Source of the DNA: Torreya grandis
Taxonomy: Eukaryota > Streptophyta > Pinopsida > Cupressales > Taxaceae
DNA: 64,000 nt
Assembly (NCBI GenBank): GCA_037957365.1
Contig: JARHVA010004808.1
Coordinates: forward strand, 1,222,001 to 1,286,000
Direction: 5' to 3'
The position numbers and the translations under genes are program-made. Positions 13,640 to 25,061 of this stretch are shown in pieces. Numbering within the stretch: position 1 is the first letter of the stretch; the number at the start of each line of letters is the position of its first letter. The notes below the pieces were generated by a model. It saw only the letters and a list, made by a program, of their open reading frames with translations, ran no database searches and had not been told where the DNA came from.

Positions 13640-14880
13640 ATTCTTGTAGTTTATTGACCTAATGACACCTCTTATTAGTAGTTTTTTTTAGTTAATATGT
13701 CCTTCACCATAGTGTGAGGGACATAGGCAATAATATTTGAACTCAAAACGTAAGACATAAATTTTTTGATAGCTTTCAAAAGAGTAAAGGCTTGTTTTTC
13801 CATTATGGTATATCTAAGCTCAGATCCTTGAAGTTCCTTGCTAAAAAAGGCAATTTGTTGCTCATAATCTTCATCATTATTTTACAACAACACTACAAAA
13901 ATGGTATTCTTAGAGGCAAATGAAAAGATTTGGAACTCTTTTCTATAGTCTAGGCTAAAAAGCACCAGGGCCATTTTTAAGGCTACCTTTATGTCTTTAA
14001 AAGATTGGACAACCTTTTTCTCCCACTTTATATTTTGACCCTTCTTCAACATTGAAGTGATTGACAAAGTAATCTCTATAAAATTGGAAATAAACCATCT
14101 AAAAAAATTAATTTGGTCAAAGAAAGATTGAATACCTTTCTTGGTCTCTGGGATGGGTACTTTGTCAACAGCCTCCAGCCTTTCAAGATCTATCATGACA
14201 CCTTACTAGGACACAATATGTCCCAAAAACTTTGCCTTTTATACCTAAAAGTGTCACTTTTTGGGATTAAGGGAAATCCCAAATTCTCTACACTTGACTA
14301 GCATTTATTCCAAATGCACCATGTGGTCACTCCTCTTTTCATAGTACACTATAACATCATCCTAATATACAACAATTAACTAGTTGATTAATCTGGTGAA
14401 GTCTACATCCATAGCTCTCTGGAAAGTGGTGCTTACATTCATTAAACCAAACTTCATTTATATATACATGTAGGTACACCATGGGGTGGTGAAAGTAGTC
14501 TTGGACCTTTCAGACTCTTTACCACTACTTGGTTGTAACCAAAAAAACCATCCAGAGTTGATAGTAGCTCAGATTCGATGACATCTTGGAGCATGTATCC
14601 ATGTTAGGTAATGGATAATTATCTTTTAGAGATGCCTTGTTTAAATTTTTTAAATCAACACAAAATCAAATGTCTCTATTCTTCTTATTGATAGGGATCA
14701 AGTTTACCACCCAAGATGAATATCTGATGGGTTAAAAGATCCCACCATCTCTTAATTTATTCAACTCATCTTGTATCTTAGTGGCTAAGATGGGGTTGAT
14801 GGGCCACTACTTCTAGTAGAATGGTTTTGCATCAGGGAGAAGAGGAATAACATGTTGAAATAAATCTTCTTGATAAGATT
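13640..14880 (-). pseudogene. E1 reverse transcriptase and adjoining RNase H
   Basis: Reverse transcriptase copies element RNA to DNA. Minus-strand landmarks in order: HVIPLLPDAKPFYQK (start of the RT domain), DELNKLRDGGIF, CVDLKNLNKASLKDNYPLP (a diagnostic gypsy RT block), the polymerase active site Y-stop-D-D at 14356-14367 (Gln or Leu codon now TAG), and LVKCREFGISLNPKK. It then passes into the RT-linked RNase H: FSFASKNTI, IAFFSKELQGSELRYTIMEKQA and SSNIIAYVPH. The RT end and RNase H start overlap the 104-codon frame 13882-14196. There is at least one frameshift in the fingers/palm (around 14480-14560) and many stops. Family assignment is firm; it cannot be active. Confidence 0.85.
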
Positions 14881-15344
14881 TCAGCTCTGAATATGACCAT
14901 GCTAGGCAATCATTATACTTCTTTAGTAACACAATAAATTGTGCCTTTTATTTGTCACTTAAATGAGTGCCTAGCCAAATCTTCTTTGGATTTTCTTCTA
15001 TCCCAATGTTAACCTTAGTTACATCCCTTGACATGGAAATGTTTCTAGATTTGACTTAGTCAGCTCCATCAAAGGCTACTTCAAGGCTAACCAATCCCCT
15101 AGGAATGGTGTTAGTTATAATATGGATTATTTCTTTCCCATACAAGGTTTACTTTGCATCACAAACTTGGATCATAGAATCCTAGTCTGTTAGTTCCCTC
15201 AAATTCCTCTGTGCAACATAAGAACCTTTTTATGTGGTCATCACCATCAAAGACTTGCCAATGATTAATATCATTTAGAATAGAGGGCCTTACCGATGTT
15301 TCAAATTGATATTCACAATCAACATTTCCAAGCTCAATCCTAAA
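14881..15344 (-). pseudogene. E1 linker between first RNase H and RT
   Basis: Degraded coding sequence joining the upstream RNase H to RT. It includes RPSILNDINHWQVFDGDDHIKRFL (15159-15377, one open frame), a block that in related plant polyproteins lies between an RNase H and RT, and near 14890 a W-S-Y-S-E-L-K motif equivalent to the DVFAWxYxDL block just before RT. E3 has the same linker at 51032-51277. It has no known catalytic role. Confidence 0.6.
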
Positions 15345-15690
15345 TTTTGTAGCTATTTTATTGAGCACATCTACCAAATGATTGAGCTCTCAGGCATGGT
15401 ACTAGATGTTTAAAGCATCGAACTAGTCCAAACAATCCCAAATAGCATTTCAATACTGCTTCAACCTTTTTTGATTTGTGGTGTTAATAGATTGAACCTA
15501 TTTAACCACTAACTTTAAGTAACCCTTTAATAATAACCTTTTAAATCCATACTCATGAGTGATTTAGAGGCCTTTCAAAAGTGATTCATATTCTGAAATA
15601 TTGTTTGAGCACTCAAAAGCAAACTGAAAGGAAAACTTAAAAATTTGGCCCTTAGGAGTATAGAAAACAACTCCATCCCCATTTCCAATA
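15345..15690 (-). pseudogene. E1 additional RNase H located upstream of RT
   Basis: The minus strand reads LGVVFYTPKGQIFKFSFQFAF, then NNISEYESLLKGL, a degraded HGDSELV-like block (KG-Y-LKLVVKQV, catalytic Asp replaced by Tyr), NQKRLKQYWNAIWDCL and FDALNI. This is the RNase HI-type fold found as a second RNase H in Tat-lineage elements. Here it precedes RT, between protease and RT, while the ordinary RNase H follows RT. The first catalytic Asp (the FDG block) is not readable because of a frame change near 15690. The same placement is seen, better preserved, in E3. Broken by at least seven stops, mainly TAG/TAA. Confidence 0.65.
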
Positions 15691-15715
15691 TTGGAATACA
15701 ATCCATATGCATAAT

Positions 15716-16262
15716 CTATATGGATTCTTCATCTTGGATACAAACATTAGGGGACATCTCTATAAACTCAACATTTCCCATGAAACTCTTGATATTTGTG
15801 TCTAGATATAACACTTCATCTAGCTGGTACTTGGGGTCTTCCAAGATATGAAGCATTTGTGGTTCCCAATTTAGGCACACTATTTTCCCATCTAAAGTTA
15901 TTGTGGCATAAGATAAATCCATTTGAACCCTACTACCAATGCTAGTAGCCCACTTCTTGGAAAATAACATACCCCACTTAGGTGGATAGTTTACAATAAT
16001 GACATCCATGCTCAGAAACTTTTTAGGGTATTGCAAAAGTTATACCACCAACATTTTTACCATAAAAACAATAGGCACTTCTCTATAATCCATGGTAAGG
16101 CATCATACACACACTATAGTTATTCTTATGCATAATTCATTTAGTACAGCTAATGACATAATGTTACAGGATGTTATAGAATCAAACATGTAATTATTAA
16201 TGATTAATCCACTAATCATCAAGGTGGTATAGAATGGGTCAACATCCATTTTTCTCTTCAAT
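15716..16262 (-). pseudogene. E1 aspartic protease region
   Basis: This would cleave the Gag-Pol polyprotein. The minus strand gives PFYTTLMISGLIINNYMFDS and then I-T-S-C-N-I-M. The catalytic triplet region, normally DSGAS, reads DSITS (16172-16183), so Asp is kept but the following Gly-Ala is lost. Downstream comes the 106-codon frame 15716-16036 with VNYPPKWGMLFSKKWA and MDLSYATITLDGK, the C-terminal extension typical of plant Tat-like proteases. Gag lies upstream and an RNase H directly downstream. Confidence 0.7.
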
Positions 16263-17561
16263 AATGTCATCCCTACATACACTTATAAGTCCTTCTTATA
16301 AGATTTTGAGGCATTCTTCTTTTCTCCAAGGAGGATGAGGGGAGGCTCTACCTTAATAATTTCATTAGTAGTGACATTTTATATGAACCTTAAATATTTG
16401 AAAGGTCTCCTTTTATCATCTAGGATCCTAAGTAGCTCTAAAAAATATATTGTGACCTTTAACTAACTCATTACATGGGTAATGTCATAAACACTATATT
16501 TGGGTAGTGATGTATTAATAGGTAAACTTGTGACATTTTCACTTGAAATATACCCCTCTAATGGTAGGTGCATAAAAATAAGAGGGCCAATACCTTTGTC
16601 TTCATTCTTCAAAGGAAGATTCCTAGGTTTATCCTTATTAGGAATTATTGATAGGAAAGGGGTTTGATTTTTGTCCTGGGCACCTCTTAGTTTAGCGTGA
16701 TAAGGTTCAGGATAAGGCTTAGTAGGATTTTGGACCTCCTTAGTTCCAACATTTTTTTTTTATTTGGTCTCTACCCTGGGAGCAGGAATACCTTCATATT
16801 TTGGGGGAGTATTTTGATCCTTGCTTCTAAGATTTACTCCTTTTCTTGGGCAATCACAATATGAATCATCAACTGCCAATCCTCAATTGATGGGGGAGAG
16901 TCCCCATGCTTCTCTTTCATCATTAATCTCAAGAACTCAAAATCATGAATTGGAAACTCATATTCATGCACCATATTGATTTTACATACAAAGTCTTAAG
17001 ATAGAGCTCTTACCTTTTCACATGCATCCTAGAATTCTTGAGTAGAGGTAGCACCCATTAATTCTATTGATGGATAAGGAAACATTACGCCCAATTCATC
17101 AAAACAAAAAGTGAAATAATCATAAGTCGAGGTGTCCCTGCAATCTAATATTAAGATGGTACTTACACCTTCTCCCCTGAAGATGTAACTCTCCACCTCC
17201 TAGAAATATACTATGTAGATGTCATCTTCATCAGATGCAACTTCAGAACCAACTTCCTCTAAACCACCTTCAAAGGTTATGCTACATGGGGAGTGAGGGA
17301 AAAACACTTATCACACCAATCGATGTTAATATCAACTATATTAATCTTTATGGATAAAGGATTCAACACATCCCTTCAAGCCCTTCAAGTATGATTCCTA
17401 TCATCCCTTGTTATCCCCTTTCCTTTATCATTATTTCTATTTTATAAAGGTGGCCTACCCTAACATTGATCTTAGGGATAATTTCATTCCTCTCTCTTAT
17501 GGTCTCTCCTATCATCATGATTGGAGGTACCCTGGGACAATCCCTTTTCAGCTCTAGCTAG
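16263..17561 (-). pseudogene. E1 Gag C-terminal to protease spacer, decayed
   Basis: Coding-like sequence on the minus strand joins Gag to protease, with many stops and probable frame changes. Readable pieces include KDQNTPPKYEGIPAPRVETK, PLILLGEKKNASKSYKKDL and SLPKYSVYDITHVMS. No zinc knuckle could be found. Its role in intact relatives is a linker; I would not assign a function. Confidence 0.45.
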
Positions 17562-18464
17562 CTAGTAAGAGATTTCCTTGACCATAGTGGCCAAAGTCTT
17601 CACTGTTTCCTCTAAGTCCACTCCTTTGTGGGAGGTTTGCATTTTCTCCAGCTTCACCAGCTTGACATCAGCCGTTTTATCCAAAGGCTTATCCACAACA
17701 TTGATGTTATTTTCTATTTGAATAGCCAAATTGAAATCCATCCTCATATTTTTGGGAGCCTTATCTTTGAGATAATAGGCCACTTTCTTGTAGAATACAT
17801 CACAATACTTAAAATTAGATAAGTGGCACCACTAGGCTTGATATCCTCAGGCAACCTCCTCAACACCTTACTAAACTATGAATTGAAATCATTCACACAT
17901 TCATTGGTGTTCTTCTTAAGGTTCTTGAACTCAAAAATTAGGATTTGGGGGTTTATACTCTCACCAAAATACATCTTGAATGCATTTATCATTGCTTGAC
18001 AAGTATCTATAGATCCATTAGGGAGGGACTTGAACCACTCCCAAGCCTCATCCTTAAGTGTGTTGATGAATATATTTATACACACATCCTCTAAGTCAAT
18101 ATCATAGTCTTCAATAACATTTAAAATGGATTTCAAATGTTGCTCCCCAAATACCACATTATTTCCATGGAACTTAGGTAGGACATTTCTAATCTTGACA
18201 GGGACCTCATCGAGAAAATTGGGCATACTAGTGAAATTGATAGGTCTAAATATTGGGATCAGAATAGTCTATGCTATTACCCAAATCTTGATCATCCTCT
18301 TCATCATTTTCATTATCTACATTAATCATCCTCCTTCTTAAGCCATGGTCTCCCATTTTTGAATCAAATGATGAAGGTGAACCAGGGGCAAGTTGAGAAT
18401 GAACACTATTTGGAAAACTAGAAAAAGGGGAAGTGCTTCTTTGGGGAGAGGGAGCTTGAGTCAC
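17562..18464 (-). pseudogene. E1 Gag
   Basis: Minus-strand Gag in three pieces of nearly continuous frame: an N-terminal low-complexity part from 18464 (QAPSPQRSTSPFSSFPNS, then an acidic run with NDEEDDQD); the capsid part 17876-18226 (VLPKFHGNN, EQHLKSILNVIEDYDIDLEDV, LKDEAWEWFKSLP, AMINAFKMYFG); and 17562-17783 (MAYYLKDKAPKNMRMDF, then an E/K-rich helical stretch). The LPKFxG...EHL...DV...L pattern is shared with the Gags of E2 and E3, so the three elements are related. In the cell it would assemble the particle that packages element RNA. A few TAG/TAA codons interrupt it. Confidence 0.8.
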
Positions 18465-19017
18465 AGGAAGTTAAGAACTATCTGAATCACTTTGGTACCC
18501 TTCAACTAATGGGATGCTAGAGAATAAGGGGTATGTGTGAAGAGGAAAAAATTTATTAGGTCCTACTTGATATCCTGAGCCCTAACCCACACTAGGTTTT
18601 TAAACTTGTTTTCTTCTAGATGGGACTTCCAATTTAGGGACAAACTCTTTTGAAGGATTCCTTTAGAAAGAAGATCTAGTACCCTCCAATTTTTTAGAGC
18701 TGAAGAGAAGGTTCAAAGACAAAGGAAGGTAAAAATAATAGGCATTAATTCTTTAAACTTATGATAGAATGGAGTCACCACTAGAAGTAAGGCTTGTAGA
18801 CCAACAAAACTAGGCACAACTATGGAGAGATGCTAGTTTTTACACATTGATAACACTCTTCAAATATGTTAAAATAAATTTCCACAAACAAGGGTAAATG
18901 TTCCAAAGATAATTATGAGATTACCAAAAAAATGTAGGTGAACAAATCAACTTGGAAATAGGGTAAATAAAACACTAATATTCTTTAACAACCAATCCCA
19001 TAACAAGGGTGATAATA
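18465..19017 (-). other. E1 untranslated leader
   Basis: Lies between the PBS and the Gag start on the minus strand. No ORF is supported. It would hold packaging signals in a working element; none is identifiable by eye. Confidence 0.4.
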
Positions 19018-19035
19018 TCCCTGACAATGGTGCCA
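19018..19035 (-). promoter_or_regulatory. E1 primer binding site
   Basis: The minus strand reads TGGCACCATTGTCAGGGA, nine bases inside the 5' LTR. It matches, with three transitions, the TGGCGCC...GTTGCCGGGGA-type PBS common in plant Athila/Tat elements. It fixes the right-hand LTR as the 5' LTR and the element as minus-strand. Confidence 0.8.
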
Positions 19036-20639
19036 AAAAAAGCCTATTGGTTCTTAGTTGTACACTATCATCACTCGACCTCACACACCTTGGAAAAAAG
19101 TGGGTGAAAGATGAAGGTGAGGATCCACTTGATATGTTTTTGGAGCTGGGGAGGGCTCATCACCTTGAAATAATTGAATGGGGATAGTGATAAAAAGGGG
19201 CCCGACAAAGGGGATGGTTAGTTCCCTACTACTTTTGGCTCTACCTAAACCAAGGTGAGAGGACCTATGGGGGTAGCTCATTTTGGTGAAGGGATTTTGA
19301 AACTTAAAAATTTATGGGGATTTTTAATTAGGTAAGAGGGTATATGACCAAATCATAACCAAACTCACACACTCCACCTAGGAAGGGCTGTCACATGAAA
19401 TGCATGAATGCCTTATGTCATATGAGAGCTACTTAGATGAGAAAATGGATGCAATATTTAATGTGGAGATTTTTATTGAATGAAAATAAATAAATGAGGA
19501 ATGTATAATTAGGATTTTGAGCACACAAAATGAACATACTTTAGGTAAACATTGTATAATGCATCTGTTGGGCAAGCAACACTTATGGTATGCGAGCTAT
19601 ATGTTGTATGCAGGGTAGAACAAGGTATGAAAATGTTTATATGAATATATTGATAAAATGATGTGGAGGGATAATAACTAAACATATATGGATTCAAACA
19701 ATAATTATGTCATCTTTATCAATAGATTCTTGCTTGATTTTGGAGACAGTTAGGAAGAAACTATGTACAGATGGTCCTTGAAGAATTACAAGCAACACTA
19801 CAAGTTACCCCTCAATAATTCTTTCTTTTATTCATGAGCCTAGGGCTACCCTTAAAAATTATATCAATGTTTTATTCACACAAACTTTAAAATAGAAAGG
19901 ATATCACGTTCTTGCTGGACCTTCTAAATGACTACCACAAAGAAGCATACACCAGGTAACCAATCTATTTAGCTTGTGAAAAGAAACACTGCACTTAAAA
20001 CCAAGATAGAATGGAAAACATGAACATATTTTATTCATTCACTAAGAAAGGATTGATTATAATGTATTTATTGAAAAATTGATATCATGAGACACTATGT
20101 AGAATTCCTTTATAACAAGGGAACATCATGGATGATCTCAAAGCTTGCCAATGATTTTATAATCAAAGTCAATTTGGCACCAGGGCACTACACAGGGATG
20201 ACTCTTTGAGCTATATATTATATACTCAAATTTTAACTGACCTCTGTAAAGGGATAGAACCCATTTACGTATATAATTTCATATCCATACTTGGCATATT
20301 CTATAAATATACCCCAGCTAGAAGATTCCTTCATGGGCCTAGGGTTGGTTGCAATGAACTTGATTCTTTAGACTTGCAGTTGTGATCTCATGATGATGAA
20401 AGATATGATTCTCCACTACAAAATAATATTTAAAGTTATGTACACATAAAAGAAACCCATAAAGGACAAAAAAAACTTTTTCCACTTATGCAAAGAAAGA
20501 AAAACATCCCTTTCTTAAACAAAATAAACCCTGAAAGGGATGTACCACTATCGGGTAAGGTACAATGGTTTCTCAATGGGAAAAGAGAAAAAGGGATTGA
20601 AAGGGAAAAAAGGACAAGAAGAGAAAGAGAGGTATGGAA

Positions 20640-23600
20640 TGATTTTATTATAGGAAAGAAATCAGGGGCATCTAGTCATTATACAAAATCCACATTGATG
20701 ACTATGTCTTTCACTAGCTTATTCTTGTATGTAACAAACTTTGAAATCATAGTGATGAGGATCTTTCTATCTGGGCCCACTTGATATTTCAATTTGGAAT
20801 TATAGTCTTCTAGCTAGTTGGTGGTCCTTTGGAGCACTCCTTGTTTCTTATGTACCAATGCCTTCAACTAGTTGCATGACTTTTCAAGTGATACTAGGTC
20901 CCTTATCTTTTGGCTATTGAAGGCTTTATGGGGTGCATTGATGAGGTTATTCAAAACATCCTCCAAAAATTATTTTTTCAAGTCCACTACACAATCAAGC
21001 TTCACCATTGCTCTTAGAGTGGCCTCAATTTCTATCCTCATAGTCTTGAGACTACTCTTCTCCTTTTATATCAAAGGTACCATCCTTAAGCATGGATATC
21101 CTATGCTTTATAGACAACTAACATTCTCTAAGCATTTTAAGATCATCTGAAGAGATAATATTTTCTACTACTAAAGCATCTTTGCCCATATTACATATCT
21201 CATCTATTTTGGGCCTGAGTGCCTCCAAAATCTTGATATCAACATCATATATAAACGTTAGGGAGCTACACTCTCCTCATCTGTCTATCTCATTATCAAT
21301 CCATTCTATGGATGTATGGATGACTTCTTTGGCTCAAGATGTCAAGTCCTATTTCCAATCTTTTATTTCCCGTCCTCTAGTCTTCAAATCATTACCATGG
21401 GTGAAGTCTAGTGATCCAAGGGGGATAAGGGAAAGGTTTGGAGCCTGGATGGTAGTTGGAGTCACTACTTGAGGCTCATTCAATAACTTTTGCAAGTACT
21501 AGATCATAGCCTAGTTCTCTACCTTTAGGTCTTCCATGGTGGCTTTAATAGCCTAGTTCTCTACCTTTAGGTCTTCCATGGTGGCTTTATCTTTTTCCAT
21601 TCTATGTATCACCATGTCAACTAGGACTTGTGAAATATGTTTCAATTATTTCCTTAATGGCTCCCTGAGATTGTAACTATAGATGGAGTAACTTTCTAGG
21701 GGAAGATTCTTTTTCAATGCATCTAGAGGAGGAATGGCTACTTTAACACTCCTTTTCCACTTGTCAGTGAATGTCATTTGAGCATATGTTTTTTCCTTCT
21801 TCAGGGGCTTAGCCTTTTTTTTGAATAATTTTTACTATGTCAATATCCCTTATCTTGCTCATCACATCCTTATTTTCCTTCACCTAGTCTATAACCCAAA
21901 GAAGGGGCTTGGTCTGAAAACCTACCAAAGTTGCTAATGTTGAGGATGGCCTTGTGGTAGTGATGAGTGGTGCCAATGAGGAAATAGCTACCTAGAACAC
22001 CACTATCTTGGGAGGAGGACTCAACACAAACTATTTTATGTCCTCATCGCTTCCTTATTTTTTCTCTTCTTCTTCCAGGACTAGTTCTACTTGCTCCAAA
22101 TTTTCAAAGTTGGACCCAGGTTGGTGGGACTCCATGTGTAATTTTTCAATGGAGCTCACCTTTTTTGTGGGTTGAATGGAGGATACAACAATTGCTTCTC
22201 CTTCCTTATTACTTTGGGTTGCTGGGTCTGTAGAGGCTATGGTGACTTATTTGTCATATTTGGGTGACTCTTCACCAATCATGGCCTAAAAACCTTTATT
22301 TTTCTTTGGGTCATGTACCTTGATGGTGGGGAGGACCCCTCAAGGGACTTCAATTGAATTAGCATCCTTGGGGGGACCCTCCTCAACACCTTTATTTACC
22401 TCCAAAGTACCCATTTGTAGGCTTGATCCCTCATCTCCTCTTTTATCCTTCTCTTACTCTCCCACCTTTGTACTACTGGTGGGGGATTGAATGTCATCCC
22501 CAAATTCAACTTGATCCCTTACATCTAGATTTGGGGTGTCTTTAACTTCACTAGCTTTATCTTGTCCAAGTGACTGAGAAATAACATTTTGGGTAAATAC
22601 CTTTGTCTCTGGGGAGTAGGGCTCTTTTTTAATAGGGGCCTCTACTTGGCTAGCCACCTCAGCTCTAACCTCCATAACATCATCAAAAGATAAAGGATCA
22701 TTTGGAGCCTTGACTCCTTCCTCATCACCTTCACCTTCTTCTATTGTAGGTTTCTTTTCTATAGATGCTCCCTCTATTGGGATCCTTTATGGGGTATAAC
22801 ACCACTCCCTATGGGTTATTTTCTTAGTTCTTACCTTAGGGGGAGTGAAGGCATATTATTTTTTCATTACTTTTGATATTAGCCTTCCTTCATTTGATTA
22901 TTCCCCCTCATTCATATCTCTAACCTTATATGCATAAAGGCTTGATATTCTCTTCTCATTAGTGGGAATTCTTTGGTGATTGGGTCTTTGAAAATAACTA
23001 TCCTTTGCTTGGTTGGAGACTTGATTGAAGGTTGGAGGGACTTATTAACTCTCTTTTTCTTTGGTGGCTCCTCTTATTACTCACCTCCTCTATTCCTTAA
23101 ATATATTTTTAGAGAAGGCTCAACTACATCTTATTGTGTAGGTAGGACAATTGGTATTGACACTTAACTAGCCATAGGAGGGGCTATTAAGATGGTCAGC
23201 ACCATCGAAGCTTCCCTCCCTAAAATCGATATGGGAGTGGCACTAGCCAGTGTGACTTGCCCCCTGATAATCTTATCCCAATTCTCATCTAAGCTCATTA
23301 TTTTTAAGATGTCAACCTGACCTTAGATTGTGTTGTGGTCATCTTCTTAACATCCACTAGTTTGGTGAAGTTAGTGTCTCCAAGCTTTCCTTTTCCCTTG
23401 CCTATTGCAGATGATGATAGGGTTAGAGGGTCACCACTATGTGCAAGAAGGAAGGTATTCAATTCCTTTATCTTTATTAACTCTTGGAGGGTAGGGGTGT
23501 TATATGTCTTGAGTTTGATTCCATATTCCTTCAACCATCTGAAGGTTCTCCTCATTATCTATGTTGTTTAATGGGAAACAGAGTCATCTTCCCACATAGT

Positions 23601-25061
23601 GAAGTTTATCTGAGTGATGGACTAGGATTCAATATTATCCTTATTGTATATTGAGAAGAGGGTCATCTTGTAATCTACCATGTCCTTGGGGATAAGAGTG
23701 ATGTTGTAGGATATGACCTCCTACACTATTAGCCTTATATATTCCCACTTTCAGACATCTTCGATGGTGTAGTTGAAACAAAGGTCTTCATAGTGAGACT
23801 AATGCAATATTACATATGTCTAAATGTTCACCAACCACCTAATATTGTAATTAGGTTGGGGTAACATCTTATCAAATGTATACATGCTCATTTCCTACTC
23901 TAACCCCTTTGCTTTGGCCACTGAGGGGCATGTGTAATACCTAATTTTCATATGGAATTTAAAAAGTTTGTTGATCTTTTTGGCAGTAATCATCTCATGT
24001 GGAGGAACCATTTTGTGTCTTAGCTTCATGACCACCAATTTTTAATCCACATATCTTGGGATCTTGTGAGGTGTCCCCATGTAGCCACTAACCTTGATGT
24101 ATGTAAATGTTTGAAATTGAATGTATGTGGCCCCATATTTTTCTATTACTTACTTGGCCATAGTGGACATTCTATTTAGGCTCTACAGGGGTTAAAATAC
24201 ACTCATCATGGTGGTGAAAAATTAGCTATGCACCTTGAAAAAACTATTCCTAGACCCATCCAGGGTCTCCTTAGGATATATCTCATATATTTTCATCCCT
24301 GTGGGGTTCCTGGTAAGTCCCTAGAAAACCCTATTGTGGACCAGTCTATACATTAAGTAGGAAGACATATAAAATGTACCTTTAAATTCCTCTTTGGAAA
24401 AGATGGCCACCTGAAGGTACATCATTTATGCGTACAAATTTTCACAAAGGATGGTGGCTTAGTCAATCTTATTTTTCCACTTGAACATACAGAGCATGAT
24501 AAAAAACATCCATGTCTCAAAATTCTCAGTAGTGGGTACCCCATAAATTCTAGTGGCCATAGATATAAAATACTAAGGTATCTCATTAAATTCTACCAAT
24601 TTCAAGTTATTTGACATCCTTGAGACCTTGGTTCTCTTTTTGGTGAACCAACATGAGTTCATAACTTCCCTGATGGTTCTCTCATCATTATCGATGTATT
24701 ATTGGCATTCCTCAACATTGATTGTGATACTTTCTAGTTGAGGGGGAATACTAAGCATGGTCCTAAAGGCTTCAAGATTAAAGGAGCATATCACTATATG
24801 ACTACCATAGATGATAGTTATAGTACCTAGCTGATATGCTTGAGTACATGCTATGATGAGCATAAGGTATGGAGTAGCCAAGGGGATTGCTACTACTGGT
24901 GCAATGTAGCTCATGCCAATATTGACAACTACTTGTTGGGGGTTGGGGTTTTGTAAGATATTAAATAAGGCCTCAAAATCCAAATTCATGACATCAGTGT
25001 CCTTGATTGAGTCTAACTCTGATATGATGTTTCCTTTGGATGTTGTTGAAGAATCTGTCAT
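20640..25061 (-). pseudogene. LTR-encoded ORF of E1, copy in the 5' LTR
   Basis: Starts at 25061 (MTDSSTTSKGN) and is first interrupted at 24699. I followed the frame codon by codon to about 23330: it stays in phase through about 18 stops, 17 of them TAA or TAG and mostly where Gln or Trp codons would fit, before a 1-base deletion near 23310. Readable blocks: EFNEIP and MATRIYGVPTTENFETWMFF (24480-24600), FYMSSYLMYRL (24335-24380), YGATYIQFQTFTYIKVSGYM then PRYVD (24050-24140), and IMRRTFRWLKEYGIKLKTY (23480-23555). A Pro/Glu-rich middle (MEVRAEVASQVEAP..., 22454-22675) and a helical Lys/Glu/Leu-rich C-terminus (about 20700-21200) follow. I do not know its function. Being in the 5' LTR it lies upstream of gag in the same sense; being in the LTR it is duplicated at each insertion. 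Confidence 0.65.
21507..21590. repeat. 42-bp tandem duplication, two units
   Basis: A 42-base unit starting TAGCCTAGTTCTC occurs twice in a row (21507 and 21549). The equivalent place in the other LTR (near 7095) has one unit, so the duplication arose after insertion. It equals 14 codons and keeps the LTR ORF in frame. Confidence 0.85.

Noticed and set aside
20488..20784. 98-codon plus-strand ORF, basic (RKNIPFLNK...), as a nucleic-acid-binding protein
   Set aside because: It overlaps the end of the antisense LTR ORF and the 3' part of the E1 LTR; the copy at 6090-6390 in the other LTR is not open.
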